From Bacteroidota bacterium (GTDB lineage Bacteria; Bacteroidota; Ignavibacteria; Ignavibacteriales; Ignavibacteriaceae): a DNA stretch of 5,851 nt. The stretch lies in the NCBI GenBank assembly GCA_021796135.1, contig JAJYOQ010000272.1, positions 1-5,851 of the forward strand. The letters are read 5' to 3'. Below are positions 1-5,611 of the stretch, one piece after another (position 1 is the stretch's first letter; each line of letters starts with the position of its first letter). The notes under the pieces were generated by a model. That model had not been told where the DNA came from. It did no database searches and was given only the letters and a program-made list of their open reading frames with translations. Made by a program: the position numbers and the translations under genes.

Positions 1-133
1 ATTCATACTGAATATACAAAAAAATCAACATGCAGACAGCAAATCCAATAGAGAAGCCAAATATATTAATGAAGGAATAAACTTTATTCTTAGAAATATT
101 TCTAAGAGCGATTTTTAAGTAATTTTTTAACAT
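1..133 (-). CDS. FtsX/MacB-type ABC permease C, N-terminal fragment (runs off the window)
   Basis: Only the first 44 codons are inside the window. The translation opens MLKNYLKIALRNISKNKVYS and continues into a hydrophobic stretch (about residues 20-41, FINIFGFSIGF followed by AVCMLIFLYI), which is the expected first membrane helix. This start matches the starts of the two complete permeases upstream (MLKNYLK, RNI, then a basic KNK or KRK patch before the helix), so it is a third paralogue in the same array; its basic patch is closer to permease A than to B. The ATG at 133-131 is chosen because a strong AAAGGAG site lies 7 bases before it and the paralogues start at the same place. By analogy it should be a roughly 800-residue inner-membrane protein. 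Whether the rest of the gene is intact cannot be seen. Confidence 0.93.
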   Translation of the reverse strand, partial: MLKNYLKIALRNISKNKVYSFINIFGFSIGFAVCMLIFLYIQYE

Positions 134-140
134 AATTTTA

Positions 141-147
141 CTCCTTT
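141..147 (-). promoter_or_regulatory. Shine-Dalgarno site of permease C
   Basis: On the minus strand this reads AAAGGAG, with a 7-base spacer to the ATG at 133. It is the strongest of the three permease ribosome binding sites and supports the start chosen for the partial gene. Confidence 0.8.
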
Positions 148-162
148 GTAATTATTTGCATA

Positions 163-192
163 GTGCAAAGCGCATAGCGTCCCGCGCTTTGC
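163..192. repeat. heptamer-phased intergenic repeat with perfect hairpin, spacer B-C
   Basis: On the plus strand the spacer divides into 7-base words GTGCAAA, GCGCATA, GCGTCCC, GCGCTTT. The outer parts form a perfect 9-base inverted repeat, GCAAAGCGC (165-173) and GCGCTTTGC (184-192), around a 10-base loop. In the mRNA the hairpin begins immediately after the TGA stop of permease B (195-193). No U-run follows it on the minus strand, so it does not look like a classical intrinsic terminator; a role in mRNA processing or stability between two operon genes is an inference. Similar words occur in the other three spacers. Confidence 0.75.
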
Positions 193-2571
193 TCATTCAT
201 ACCTCAACGATTTTACCGGGTTTGCCGTTGCAGCTTTAATCGCATGATAACTTATAGTTATAAATGATATAGTCAATACTGACAGAATAGACAAAATGAA
301 TAGCAGCGGGTTCATGTTTATCCTGTAAGCAAATTGCTCCAGCCATTTCTGCACAAAATAATACGATAACGGAATTGCAATTAATCCCGAAATAATTACC
401 AGGATCAAAAAATCTTTTGAAAGTAAAATAACAATTTCATTTACCGAAGAACCAAGAACTTTCCGGATGCCGATTTCTTTAGTTCGTTTTTCAGCCGCAT
501 AGGAAACAAGACCGAATAACCCGAGACAACTGATGAAAACTGCAAGCAACGAAAAAATATCAAATATATTTCCCATCCTTTTATCTGATTCATATTCTTT
601 CTGTAAATTTTGGTCAAGGAAACTAAAATCAAATGGAAAGTTCGGCGCAGCTTCTGCCCATTTTTGTTTAAGAGCGTTTATTGTTCCAGCCAAATTTCTC
701 GAAGAAACTTTTACTTCCATAAACCTGTATTCATCAGGATTTAAATATAATATCATTGGTTCGATAGGATAATAGAGCGGTCTATAATTAAAGTTGTTGA
801 CAATACCGATTATTTTTATCCCGGTGCGCTTTGAATTAGCGAGATGAAATTCAAATTGCTTATCAAACAGGTTCATCGCTTTAAGCTTCTTTGCGGCGGC
901 CTCGTTTATTATTATTGCTTCGCATGTATCTGATGGAAATTCTTTTGAAAAATTTCTACCCGAAATAAGATTCAATCCCATCGTCTTTATAAAACTGTAA
1001 TCAACAGCCAAATTTTTTATTTCGAGGACAGGCTTGTCTTGATAATAAAGCGAATTCATCATATTCATATTTGCAGGATTGCTGGAAGAAGCCGAAACAT
1101 CCTTCACGTCCTTCAATTTAAGAAACTCATTTTTAATAAGGGTATATTTTGCCCGAAGCTCCGGGTGCCTTAGAGGAATAAAAACAGTTTGGTTAATATT
1201 AATTCCCAAATCTTTATTCAAAACAAAATGCAGTTGGCTGCTTATTACAAGTGAGCACATAATAAGCGCCATAGCAACGGCAAATTGAAAAACAATAAGC
1301 CCCTTGCGAAAAGAAATTCCGCCGGGATTTATTATTGCACTCTTATTCAAAGCAAGCACGGGCTTGAATGAAGATAGGAAAAACGACGGGTAGCTTGCTG
1401 CAGCAAGTGTAATGAACAAACCAATAGTTATGATTAGTACCGAACCGTTAAAATCAAACTTAAGCTGTTTCCCGGCAAGCGAATTAAAGAAAGGGAGTAT
1501 TATTTCAATTACGGCTACGGCAGCAATTAAGGCAACAATGATTATTATGAAATTTTCATACATAAATTGAATAACCAATTTTCCCTTATCCGCTCCCAGC
1601 ACCTTTCTTACGCTAACCTCTTTTGCCCTGTCGGTATACCCTGCTGTAGATAGTGAAATGAAATTAATAATGGCGATTAATAAAATAAGAAAGCCGGCTG
1701 TACTGAAAATATAAATGCTCAAAGCATTGCCGTTAGGTTCTATTTCAAGCAGTCTATGCGAATGTAAATGTATAGAGGTTAACTTTTGTGCATGTAAAGA
1801 CCAGAACTTTGCGGCTTCATTTCCCATATAATGTTTAATGATGCCTGACAGCTTATTATTAAAATTGTTTATAGAAGAATTTTTAGATAAAAGCACATAA
1901 GTATATAAGCTTACTCCTCCCCAATAGAGATTAAACTTTGGATCGGTTGATTCTAATGTGTTTAATGAAGCAATAAAATTTATATGAATATGCGAGCTAT
2001 GAGGGATATTCTTAATAACCCCCGTCACTACGTAATCGTGGGTGATATTATAATAATTTATCGAAATAATTTTTCCGACTGCTTCCTTATTTCCGAAATA
2101 TTTTTTTACCGTAGATTCGGTCAGCACAATTGAGAACGGATTTTTTAAAGCTGTATTAGGATTACCCTCAAGTAGAGGAAAAGTAAAAACATTAAATACT
2201 GTTGAATCGGCGTAGAAAAAATCATTCTCATTGAATACGTTCTGATTATATTTTACAATTACGTTCTTACCCGGACCTTCCAAACGAACAACACTCTCAA
2301 CGTCAGGCAGTTGTTTTAAACCCGCAGCTAAAGGAGGAGCAGTCATTGCCATGTCAATATCATTACCGCTTTCCTGCTTTATATAGGTATTTATCCTGTA
2401 AATCCTATCAGCTTTGATATTAAAATGGTCGTAACTTAATTCATCCTGTACCCAAAACATTATCAAAGTGAATGCTGCCAATGCAATTGCAAGCCCAAGA
2501 ATATTTATTGCAGAATGAATTTTTCTTTTCTTAATATTTCTAATAGCAATCTTCAAATAATTTTTTAACAT
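193..2571 (-). CDS. FtsX/MacB-type ABC transporter permease B (792 aa)
   Basis: Full-length inner-membrane permease of the duplicated FtsX/MacB_PCD architecture. From the sequence: membrane helix 1 at about residues 20-41; a large extracytoplasmic domain at about 42-284 with the conserved stretch around FPLLEGNPNTAL; three helices at about 285-308, 341-362 and 376-400; then the second unit with a helix at about 422-445, an extracytoplasmic domain at 446-665 and helices at about 668-692, 718-742 and 753-777. The FtsX motifs KEVSVRKVLGA (317-327) and KEIGIRKVLGSS (698-709) are present once per half, as expected for the cytoplasmic coupling segments. It has no ATPase domain, unlike true MacB, and would need the ATPase encoded upstream. 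The start is fixed by a ribosome binding site and by identical starts in its neighbours. It ends IKAATANPVKSLRYE, the same as permease A. The substrate is unknown. Confidence 0.97.
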   Translation of the reverse strand: MLKNYLKIAIRNIKKRKIHSAINILGLAIALAAFTLIMFWVQDELSYDHFNIKADRIYRINTYIKQESGNDIDMAMTAPPLAAGLKQLPDVESVVRLEGPGKNVIVKYNQNVFNENDFFYADSTVFNVFTFPLLEGNPNTALKNPFSIVLTESTVKKYFGNKEAVGKIISINYYNITHDYVVTGVIKNIPHSSHIHINFIASLNTLESTDPKFNLYWGGVSLYTYVLLSKNSSINNFNNKLSGIIKHYMGNEAAKFWSLHAQKLTSIHLHSHRLLEIEPNGNALSIYIFSTAGFLILLIAIINFISLSTAGYTDRAKEVSVRKVLGADKGKLVIQFMYENFIIIIVALIAAVAVIEIILPFFNSLAGKQLKFDFNGSVLIITIGLFITLAAASYPSFFLSSFKPVLALNKSAIINPGGISFRKGLIVFQFAVAMALIMCSLVISSQLHFVLNKDLGININQTVFIPLRHPELRAKYTLIKNEFLKLKDVKDVSASSSNPANMNMMNSLYYQDKPVLEIKNLAVDYSFIKTMGLNLISGRNFSKEFPSDTCEAIIINEAAAKKLKAMNLFDKQFEFHLANSKRTGIKIIGIVNNFNYRPLYYPIEPMILYLNPDEYRFMEVKVSSRNLAGTINALKQKWAEAAPNFPFDFSFLDQNLQKEYESDKRMGNIFDIFSLLAVFISCLGLFGLVSYAAEKRTKEIGIRKVLGSSVNEIVILLSKDFLILVIISGLIAIPLSYYFVQKWLEQFAYRINMNPLLFILSILSVLTISFITISYHAIKAATANPVKSLRYE

Positions 2572-2577
2572 AATTTA

Positions 2578-2583
2578 CTCTTT
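2578..2583 (-). promoter_or_regulatory. Shine-Dalgarno site of permease B (weakened)
   Basis: Minus-strand AAAGAG lies 6 bases before the ATG at 2571. The aligned site of permease C is AAAGGAG and that of A is CAAGGAG, so B lacks one G. The flanking bases are otherwise nearly identical (TAATTACAA before, GTAAATT after), so B may be translated less efficiently than its neighbours. That consequence is inference. Confidence 0.7.
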
Positions 2584-2591
2584 GTAATTAT

Positions 2592-2650
2592 TCGCATAGC
2601 GCATAACATTAGGCGCAAAGCGTTTTGTAAATTGTTTTGCTCTTTGCGCC
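2592..2650. repeat. heptamer-phased intergenic repeat with hairpin, spacer A-B
   Basis: Plus-strand words TCGCATA, GCGCATA, ACATTAG, GCGCAAA, GCGTTTT follow each other at 7-base steps from 2592 to 2626. A perfect 9-base inverted repeat, GGCGCAAAG (2612-2620) and CTTTGCGCC (2642-2650), encloses a 21-base AT-rich loop. In the transcript the hairpin begins four bases after the TGA of permease A. No U-run follows, so a terminator is not supported. Confidence 0.7.
2619..2640. repeat. 22-base exact direct repeat, copy 1 (spacer A-B)
   Basis: This stretch, starting AGCGTTTTGTAAATTG and ending TTTTGC, is identical over all 22 bases to 5096-5117 in the spacer upstream of permease A. The copies lie 2477 bases apart, which is one gene-plus-spacer period. 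It forms the loop of the spacer hairpin here. It most likely records tandem duplication of a permease-plus-spacer unit. Permease C's spacer lacks it. Confidence 0.85.
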
Positions 2651-2654
2651 CTCC

Positions 2655-5048
2655 TCACTCATACCTCAACGACTTTACCGGGTTTGCTGTTGCAGCTTTT
2701 ATTACCTGGAAGCCTATTGTAAATAATGCAATTAGCAAGACAATTAAACCGCTTAGCAAAAAGAAATAAATATTTAAAGTAATTCGATAAGGATAATTCA
2801 TCAGCCACCATTTCATTAATAAATAAGCAACAGGGAAAGCAAATACATCCGCAGTTAAAATGATCTTAATAAACTGCCTTGATGTAAGAAAAAAAATATT
2901 AGTGACTGATGCACCGAGAACTTTACGGATTCCAATTTCTTTTGTCCTTTGAGTGATTGTCAAAATTGTTAGCCCGAGTAATCCAAGACTTGCCAGCATT
3001 ATTGCGATGAAAGAAAATGTGCCGATTATTTCTTCAGTCCTTTCTTCTGCTTTATAGGCGGAATCATACTTACTATCTATAAAAAAATAATCAAATTGTC
3101 TTCCAGGGATTATCTTATTCCATTCTTCTTTTAAATAACTAATCGTATTTGCAATATTTAAGGAACTAACCCGGACTGATAAAAAATTTTGCAAATACCC
3201 GTACCCTGCATACCGGGTGACCATAGGTTCAATTTTATTTTGCAAAGATTTAAAATGTATATCCTTAACCACTCCTATTATCTTAAAAGGACCATCGCCA
3301 TGAGCAAAGGTAATTGTTTTTCCAACTGCATGTTTCCACCCAATTTTTCGGAGAGCCGTTTCATTTATCAAGACCGCTTCGGATGTATCCGATCCGAATT
3401 CCTTTGAAAAATTTCTGCCTTCAATTAATGGAATCCCGTAAGTCTTAAGGAAATTTTCGTCCACAGATGTAACAACCATTATAATGGACTGACTTTTATC
3501 AAAGCCTTCAGGGATAACACCAAACTCATTATTGTAGTAATATCCCGGCGTATGTTCCGATACTGCCGCATTTATAATTCCTGCACTTTGCTTATTTCTA
3601 TTGATGACGCTTACGAATGTTCCTGCTTTTGATGAAACGCTGCCTGAACCATCATTAAGCGGAAGGACAAGTATATTCTCCTTATTAAATCCTAAATTGA
3701 AATTTTTCATAAAATGAACTTGTCTTCCGACCACAAGAATGCAGGTAATTAATATTATTGATATTGTAAACTGGGTTGTAAGCAATATCTTACGAAAAAT
3801 ATTAATGCTTCCGCCGGGAATTATATTGTTTTTGAGTACTTCTATTGTACCGGACGAAGATAGAAAAAATGCCGGGTATAACCCGGATATAATACCAATG
3901 AAGGAACCAAATGAAAACAAACAAACAAGATTGAAAGTAGTTAATTTAAATATTTCCAAATTCTTCCCGGTAAGCCGGTTAAATTCCGGCAAAAATATTT
4001 CTGCCAATGCTGTTCCAATTAAAAGAGCGATGAGGCTTAATAAAACCGATTCACTCAAAAATTGAGTGACAAGTTGAGTTTTTTTTGATCCCAGCACTTT
4101 GCGAATATTAATTTCTTTTAATCGATCAATTGACCGGCTTGCTGTAAGGTTCATAAAATTTATACAGGCAATTACTATTACAGATAAGGCAATTGTAAGC
4201 AGCACATACAAATATAATTCTGATACAGGCGGAACAATCCCTCCAAGTATTTCTGGGCGCAGATGAGTTGAAGTTAAAGGCTGAATGTCGAAATCCATTC
4301 TATTCTTAAGAAAGCCGGACAAATATTTTTCTTTAATCTTTGGTAAAATATTTTTTAACTCTGCTGAGGTAAAATTATCGGTGCACTTAACAAAAGTATA
4401 TCTGCCGGAAGAGGTCCATTGTTCTTGATAATCGGGGAAAAGATGTTTCCTTAATTCTGTAGAAACTACAATATTTAATTGAATACTTGAATTGTCAGGG
4501 ATCTTTTTTAATACCCCGCTGACCATCAAAGGAAATCTATTAAACAGTATTATAGTTTTTCCCAGCGCATCTTCTTTACCAAAATATTTTTTAGCCAGTT
4601 CCTCGGTTATAACAACCGAAGATGGATTTTCAAGTGCAGTTTTAGGATTTCCTTCCCAAAAAGGAAAGGTGAAAAAAGAAAAAATTCCAGGATCAGCTTC
4701 GCAGAGTTCCTCTTTAAAAGTCTTACCGTCAATACTAACCGGGAATTCAATGCCGTTCGATAAAGACACCGTATTTATTGAAGGAAAATCGTTTCGCAAA
4801 GCTGCTGCTAAAGGATCGGGAGTTTCAGCCCTCTTTTCCATTCCTTGCGGAGTTTTTTCTATACTGTAAATTCTATAGATGTCTTTAGCATTTTCATTAA
4901 AAGTATCATAAGTAACTTCATTGTAGAAATAAGAAAACATAAGGATAAAACAAGCTATCCCAACAGCAAGCCCGGATATATTTATTAACGAATAAACTTT
5001 GTTCTTAAGAATATTTCTTACTGCAACTTTCAAATAATTTTTTAACAT
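2655..5048 (-). CDS. FtsX/MacB-type ABC transporter permease A (797 aa)
   Basis: Paralogue of permease B with the same two-unit architecture. Visible elements: helix 1 at about residues 20-42; extracytoplasmic domain at about 43-275 containing FPFWEGNPKTALENP and KKYFG; helices at about 278-301, 335-355 and 370-394; second-unit helix at about 420-443; second extracytoplasmic domain at about 444-672 containing EGRNFSKEFGSDTSEAVLIN, closely matching the same stretch in B; final helices at about 675-698, 727-748 and 760-783. FtsX coupling motifs are KEINIRKVLGS (311-321) and KEIGIRKVLGAS (703-714). The length is normal for this family. The start is supported by AAGGAG 6 bases upstream and by the shared MLKNYLK opening. 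It is the first permease after the ATPase and the heptad-repeat ORF, separated from B by 83 bases, so co-transcription is likely. A and B could pair as a heterodimer or be alternative partners of one ATPase. The substrate cannot be inferred. Confidence 0.97.
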   Translation of the reverse strand: MLKNYLKVAVRNILKNKVYSLINISGLAVGIACFILMFSYFYNEVTYDTFNENAKDIYRIYSIEKTPQGMEKRAETPDPLAAALRNDFPSINTVSLSNGIEFPVSIDGKTFKEELCEADPGIFSFFTFPFWEGNPKTALENPSSVVITEELAKKYFGKEDALGKTIILFNRFPLMVSGVLKKIPDNSSIQLNIVVSTELRKHLFPDYQEQWTSSGRYTFVKCTDNFTSAELKNILPKIKEKYLSGFLKNRMDFDIQPLTSTHLRPEILGGIVPPVSELYLYVLLTIALSVIVIACINFMNLTASRSIDRLKEINIRKVLGSKKTQLVTQFLSESVLLSLIALLIGTALAEIFLPEFNRLTGKNLEIFKLTTFNLVCLFSFGSFIGIISGLYPAFFLSSSGTIEVLKNNIIPGGSINIFRKILLTTQFTISIILITCILVVGRQVHFMKNFNLGFNKENILVLPLNDGSGSVSSKAGTFVSVINRNKQSAGIINAAVSEHTPGYYYNNEFGVIPEGFDKSQSIIMVVTSVDENFLKTYGIPLIEGRNFSKEFGSDTSEAVLINETALRKIGWKHAVGKTITFAHGDGPFKIIGVVKDIHFKSLQNKIEPMVTRYAGYGYLQNFLSVRVSSLNIANTISYLKEEWNKIIPGRQFDYFFIDSKYDSAYKAEERTEEIIGTFSFIAIMLASLGLLGLTILTITQRTKEIGIRKVLGASVTNIFFLTSRQFIKIILTADVFAFPVAYLLMKWWLMNYPYRITLNIYFFLLSGLIVLLIALFTIGFQVIKAATANPVKSLRYE

Positions 5049-5054
5049 GATTTA

Positions 5055-5060
5055 CTCCTT
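5055..5060 (-). promoter_or_regulatory. Shine-Dalgarno site of permease A
   Basis: Minus-strand AAGGAG with a 6-base spacer to the ATG at 5048, embedded in the same TAATTACAAGGAGTAAAT context seen before permeases B and C. It decides the start codon. Confidence 0.8.
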
Positions 5061-5080
5061 GTAATTATATGCATAGAGTA

Positions 5081-5121
5081 TAGCGCTAAGCGCACAGCGT
5101 TTTGTAAATTGTTTTGCGCTA
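5081..5121. repeat. heptamer-phased intergenic repeat with dyad, spacer upstream of permease A
   Basis: Plus-strand words GCGCTAA (5083-5089), GCGCACA (5090-5096) and GCGTTTT (5097-5103) are in 7-base register. TAGCGC at 5081-5086 and GCGCTA at 5116-5121 are inverted arms, and AGCG (5096-5099) with CGCT (5117-5120) gives a competing inner pairing. The stem is weaker than in the other two permease spacers. No terminator-like U-run is seen. Confidence 0.55.
5096..5117. repeat. 22-base exact direct repeat, copy 2 (upstream of permease A)
   Basis: Identical over 22 bases to 2619-2640. Both copies sit at a comparable place in the spacer that precedes a permease start, followed by a conserved region with the ribosome binding site. 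It marks homologous joints of the permease array. Confidence 0.85.
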
Positions 5122-5129
5122 GGCTCTTT

Positions 5130-5150
5130 GCGCTCTGCTCATTCATACCT
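5130..5150 (-). pseudogene. orphan permease 3' joint: remnant LRYE-stop end
   Basis: The minus strand here reads AGGTATGAATGA (R-Y-E-stop, with a Leu codon CTT just before it) and then GCAGAGCGC. This matches 20 of 21 bases of the end of permease B and its downstream flank (184-204), yet no permease gene leads into it. Reading upstream in the same frame gives IKNKVLNLDVG and then a stop at 5192-5190, so at most about 16 codons are open and the usual AATANPVKS is not recognisable. This frame also differs from that of the heptad-repeat ORF, which stops at 5186. The simplest reading is the tail of a permease gene that was lost or replaced. A chance match or a recombination joint copied without its gene remain possible. 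Confidence 0.55.
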
Positions 5151-5185
5151 AAGTAACCCAACATCAAGATTAAGAACTTTATTTT

Positions 5186-5485
5186 TTAATCAAATTCCAC
5201 TTTCTCAATTTCCAATACTACTATTTTATCTGAAATAGTGCTTCTTCTAATAACAAAACCGTTTTTTTTATCAATAATAGTGCTCTTGTTGCCTACAAAA
5301 GGGCTTTTGTTATTTACAAAAACGCTCTTGTCATCGACAATTCTTCTTTCGTCACTACCAAAACCACTTTCTCTATCTGCAAAACCGTTTCTGGTATTGA
5401 CGGAAGTCTTCTGTTTATTGACAAAACCGTAACTGTTATTAACGAAATTGTATCTGTTATTACCAAACCTACTTTTGTTATTCAT
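5186..5485 (-). CDS. hypothetical heptapeptide-repeat protein (99 aa)
   Basis: I do not recognise a named family. The reading frame from ATG to stop is 14 consecutive seven-residue units plus a final Asp. Twelve units are clear, for example VNNKSPF, VDDKSVF, IDKKNGF and VNTRNGF, and the last two (SDKIVVL, EIEKVEF) are diverged. The consensus is V/G, N/D, N/K, K/R, S/N, any, F/I: polar and basic with a hydrophobic pair at each unit boundary. There is no signal peptide, membrane helix or cysteine. Adjacent hydrophobics every seven residues do not fit a canonical coiled coil; a beta-solenoid or a disordered chain are possible. An in-frame TGA lies three codons before the ATG, so the start is firm if the ORF is real, but there is no Shine-Dalgarno site. 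It sits between ATPase and permeases on the same strand. It may be a small protein or a non-coding tandem repeat that happens to stay open; the opposite strand is also open across much of it. Confidence 0.5.
   Translation of the reverse strand: MNNKSRFGNNRYNFVNNSYGFVNKQKTSVNTRNGFADRESGFGSDERRIVDDKSVFVNNKSPFVGNKSTIIDKKNGFVIRRSTISDKIVVLEIEKVEFD
5192..5485 (-). repeat. 21-base degenerate tandem repeat, 14 units
   Basis: Fourteen 21-base units lie end to end with no spacers, beginning exactly at the ATG. A typical unit on the minus strand is GTAAATAACAAAAGC followed by CCTTTT. Units keep AAT or GAT as the second codon and TTT or ATT as the seventh, and differ elsewhere, so this is an old, diverged array. 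On the plus strand, runs of A recur in strict register, with starts near 5255, 5297, 5318, 5339, 5360, 5381, 5423, 5445 and 5465. Because 21 is a multiple of three, other frames also stay open. Confidence 0.85.
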
Positions 5486-5492
5486 GATTGTT

Positions 5493-5505
5493 CAATATTA
5501 TATTG
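5493..5505 (-). promoter_or_regulatory. possible -10 element inside an AT-rich dyad, before the heptad-repeat ORF
   Basis: On the minus strand, CAATATAATATTG is an inverted repeat with 6-base arms around one base and contains a perfect TATAAT (5502-5497). Transcription starting from it would begin about five bases before the ATG at 5485, giving a nearly leaderless mRNA, which would fit the missing ribosome binding site. No good -35 hexamer lies 16-18 bases upstream; TTGATA at 5529-5524 is 21 bases away. In AT-rich DNA such matches arise by chance. Confidence 0.2.
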
Positions 5506-5590
5506 TAATAGAACTATTATTAGTATCAAACTAAGTTTCCTCGATCAAATTTCCAGTCAGCTATACGCTGATGCTGCATCTATAAAATAT

Positions 5591-5611
5591 GCATTGCGCT
5601 TTGCGCTATGC
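5591..5611. repeat. heptamer-phased hairpin overlapping the ATPase stop codon
   Basis: On the plus strand this is GCAT-T-GCGC-TTT-GCGC-T-ATGC: an imperfect palindrome with two 4-base stems, one T-T mismatch and a 3-base loop, in which GCGCTTT (5596-5602) and GCGCTAT (5603-5609) are in 7-base register. The TAG stop of the ATPase (5608-5606) lies in its upstream arm. On the minus strand it is followed by ATATTTTATAG, which is only moderately U-rich, so a weak terminator cannot be excluded. The rest of the 5486-5605 spacer holds no recognisable gene. Confidence 0.65.

Noticed and set aside
165..192. Intrinsic terminator between permeases B and C
   Set aside because: The hairpin is good but the bases that follow on the minus strand (ACTATGCAAATAATTAC) lack a U-run, and the next gene starts 59 bases on with a strong ribosome binding site.
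441..4869. Plus-strand and alternate-frame ORFs of 60-125 codons inside permeases A and B
   Set aside because: They lie wholly within strongly supported minus-strand permease genes, show no recognisable domains, and are explained as shadow frames.
193..5048. Calling the permeases MacB
   Set aside because: Canonical MacB has a fused N-terminal ATPase and four membrane helices. These proteins have no ATPase domain and two FtsX units, so only family-level similarity is claimed.
2619..5117. Mobile element bounded by the 22-base direct repeats
   Set aside because: The interval holds just permease A plus spacer, with no transposase or terminal inverted repeats; tandem duplication of permease units explains the repeats.
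5192..5485. A CRISPR array, suggested by regularly spaced similar units
   Set aside because: The 21-base units are contiguous and degenerate with no unique spacers, and they keep an open reading frame throughout.
5526..5579. A 17-residue minus-strand ORF (MQHQRIADWKFDRGNLV) in the spacer after the ATPase
   Set aside because: There is no ribosome binding site, no recognisable similarity, and the length is within chance expectation.
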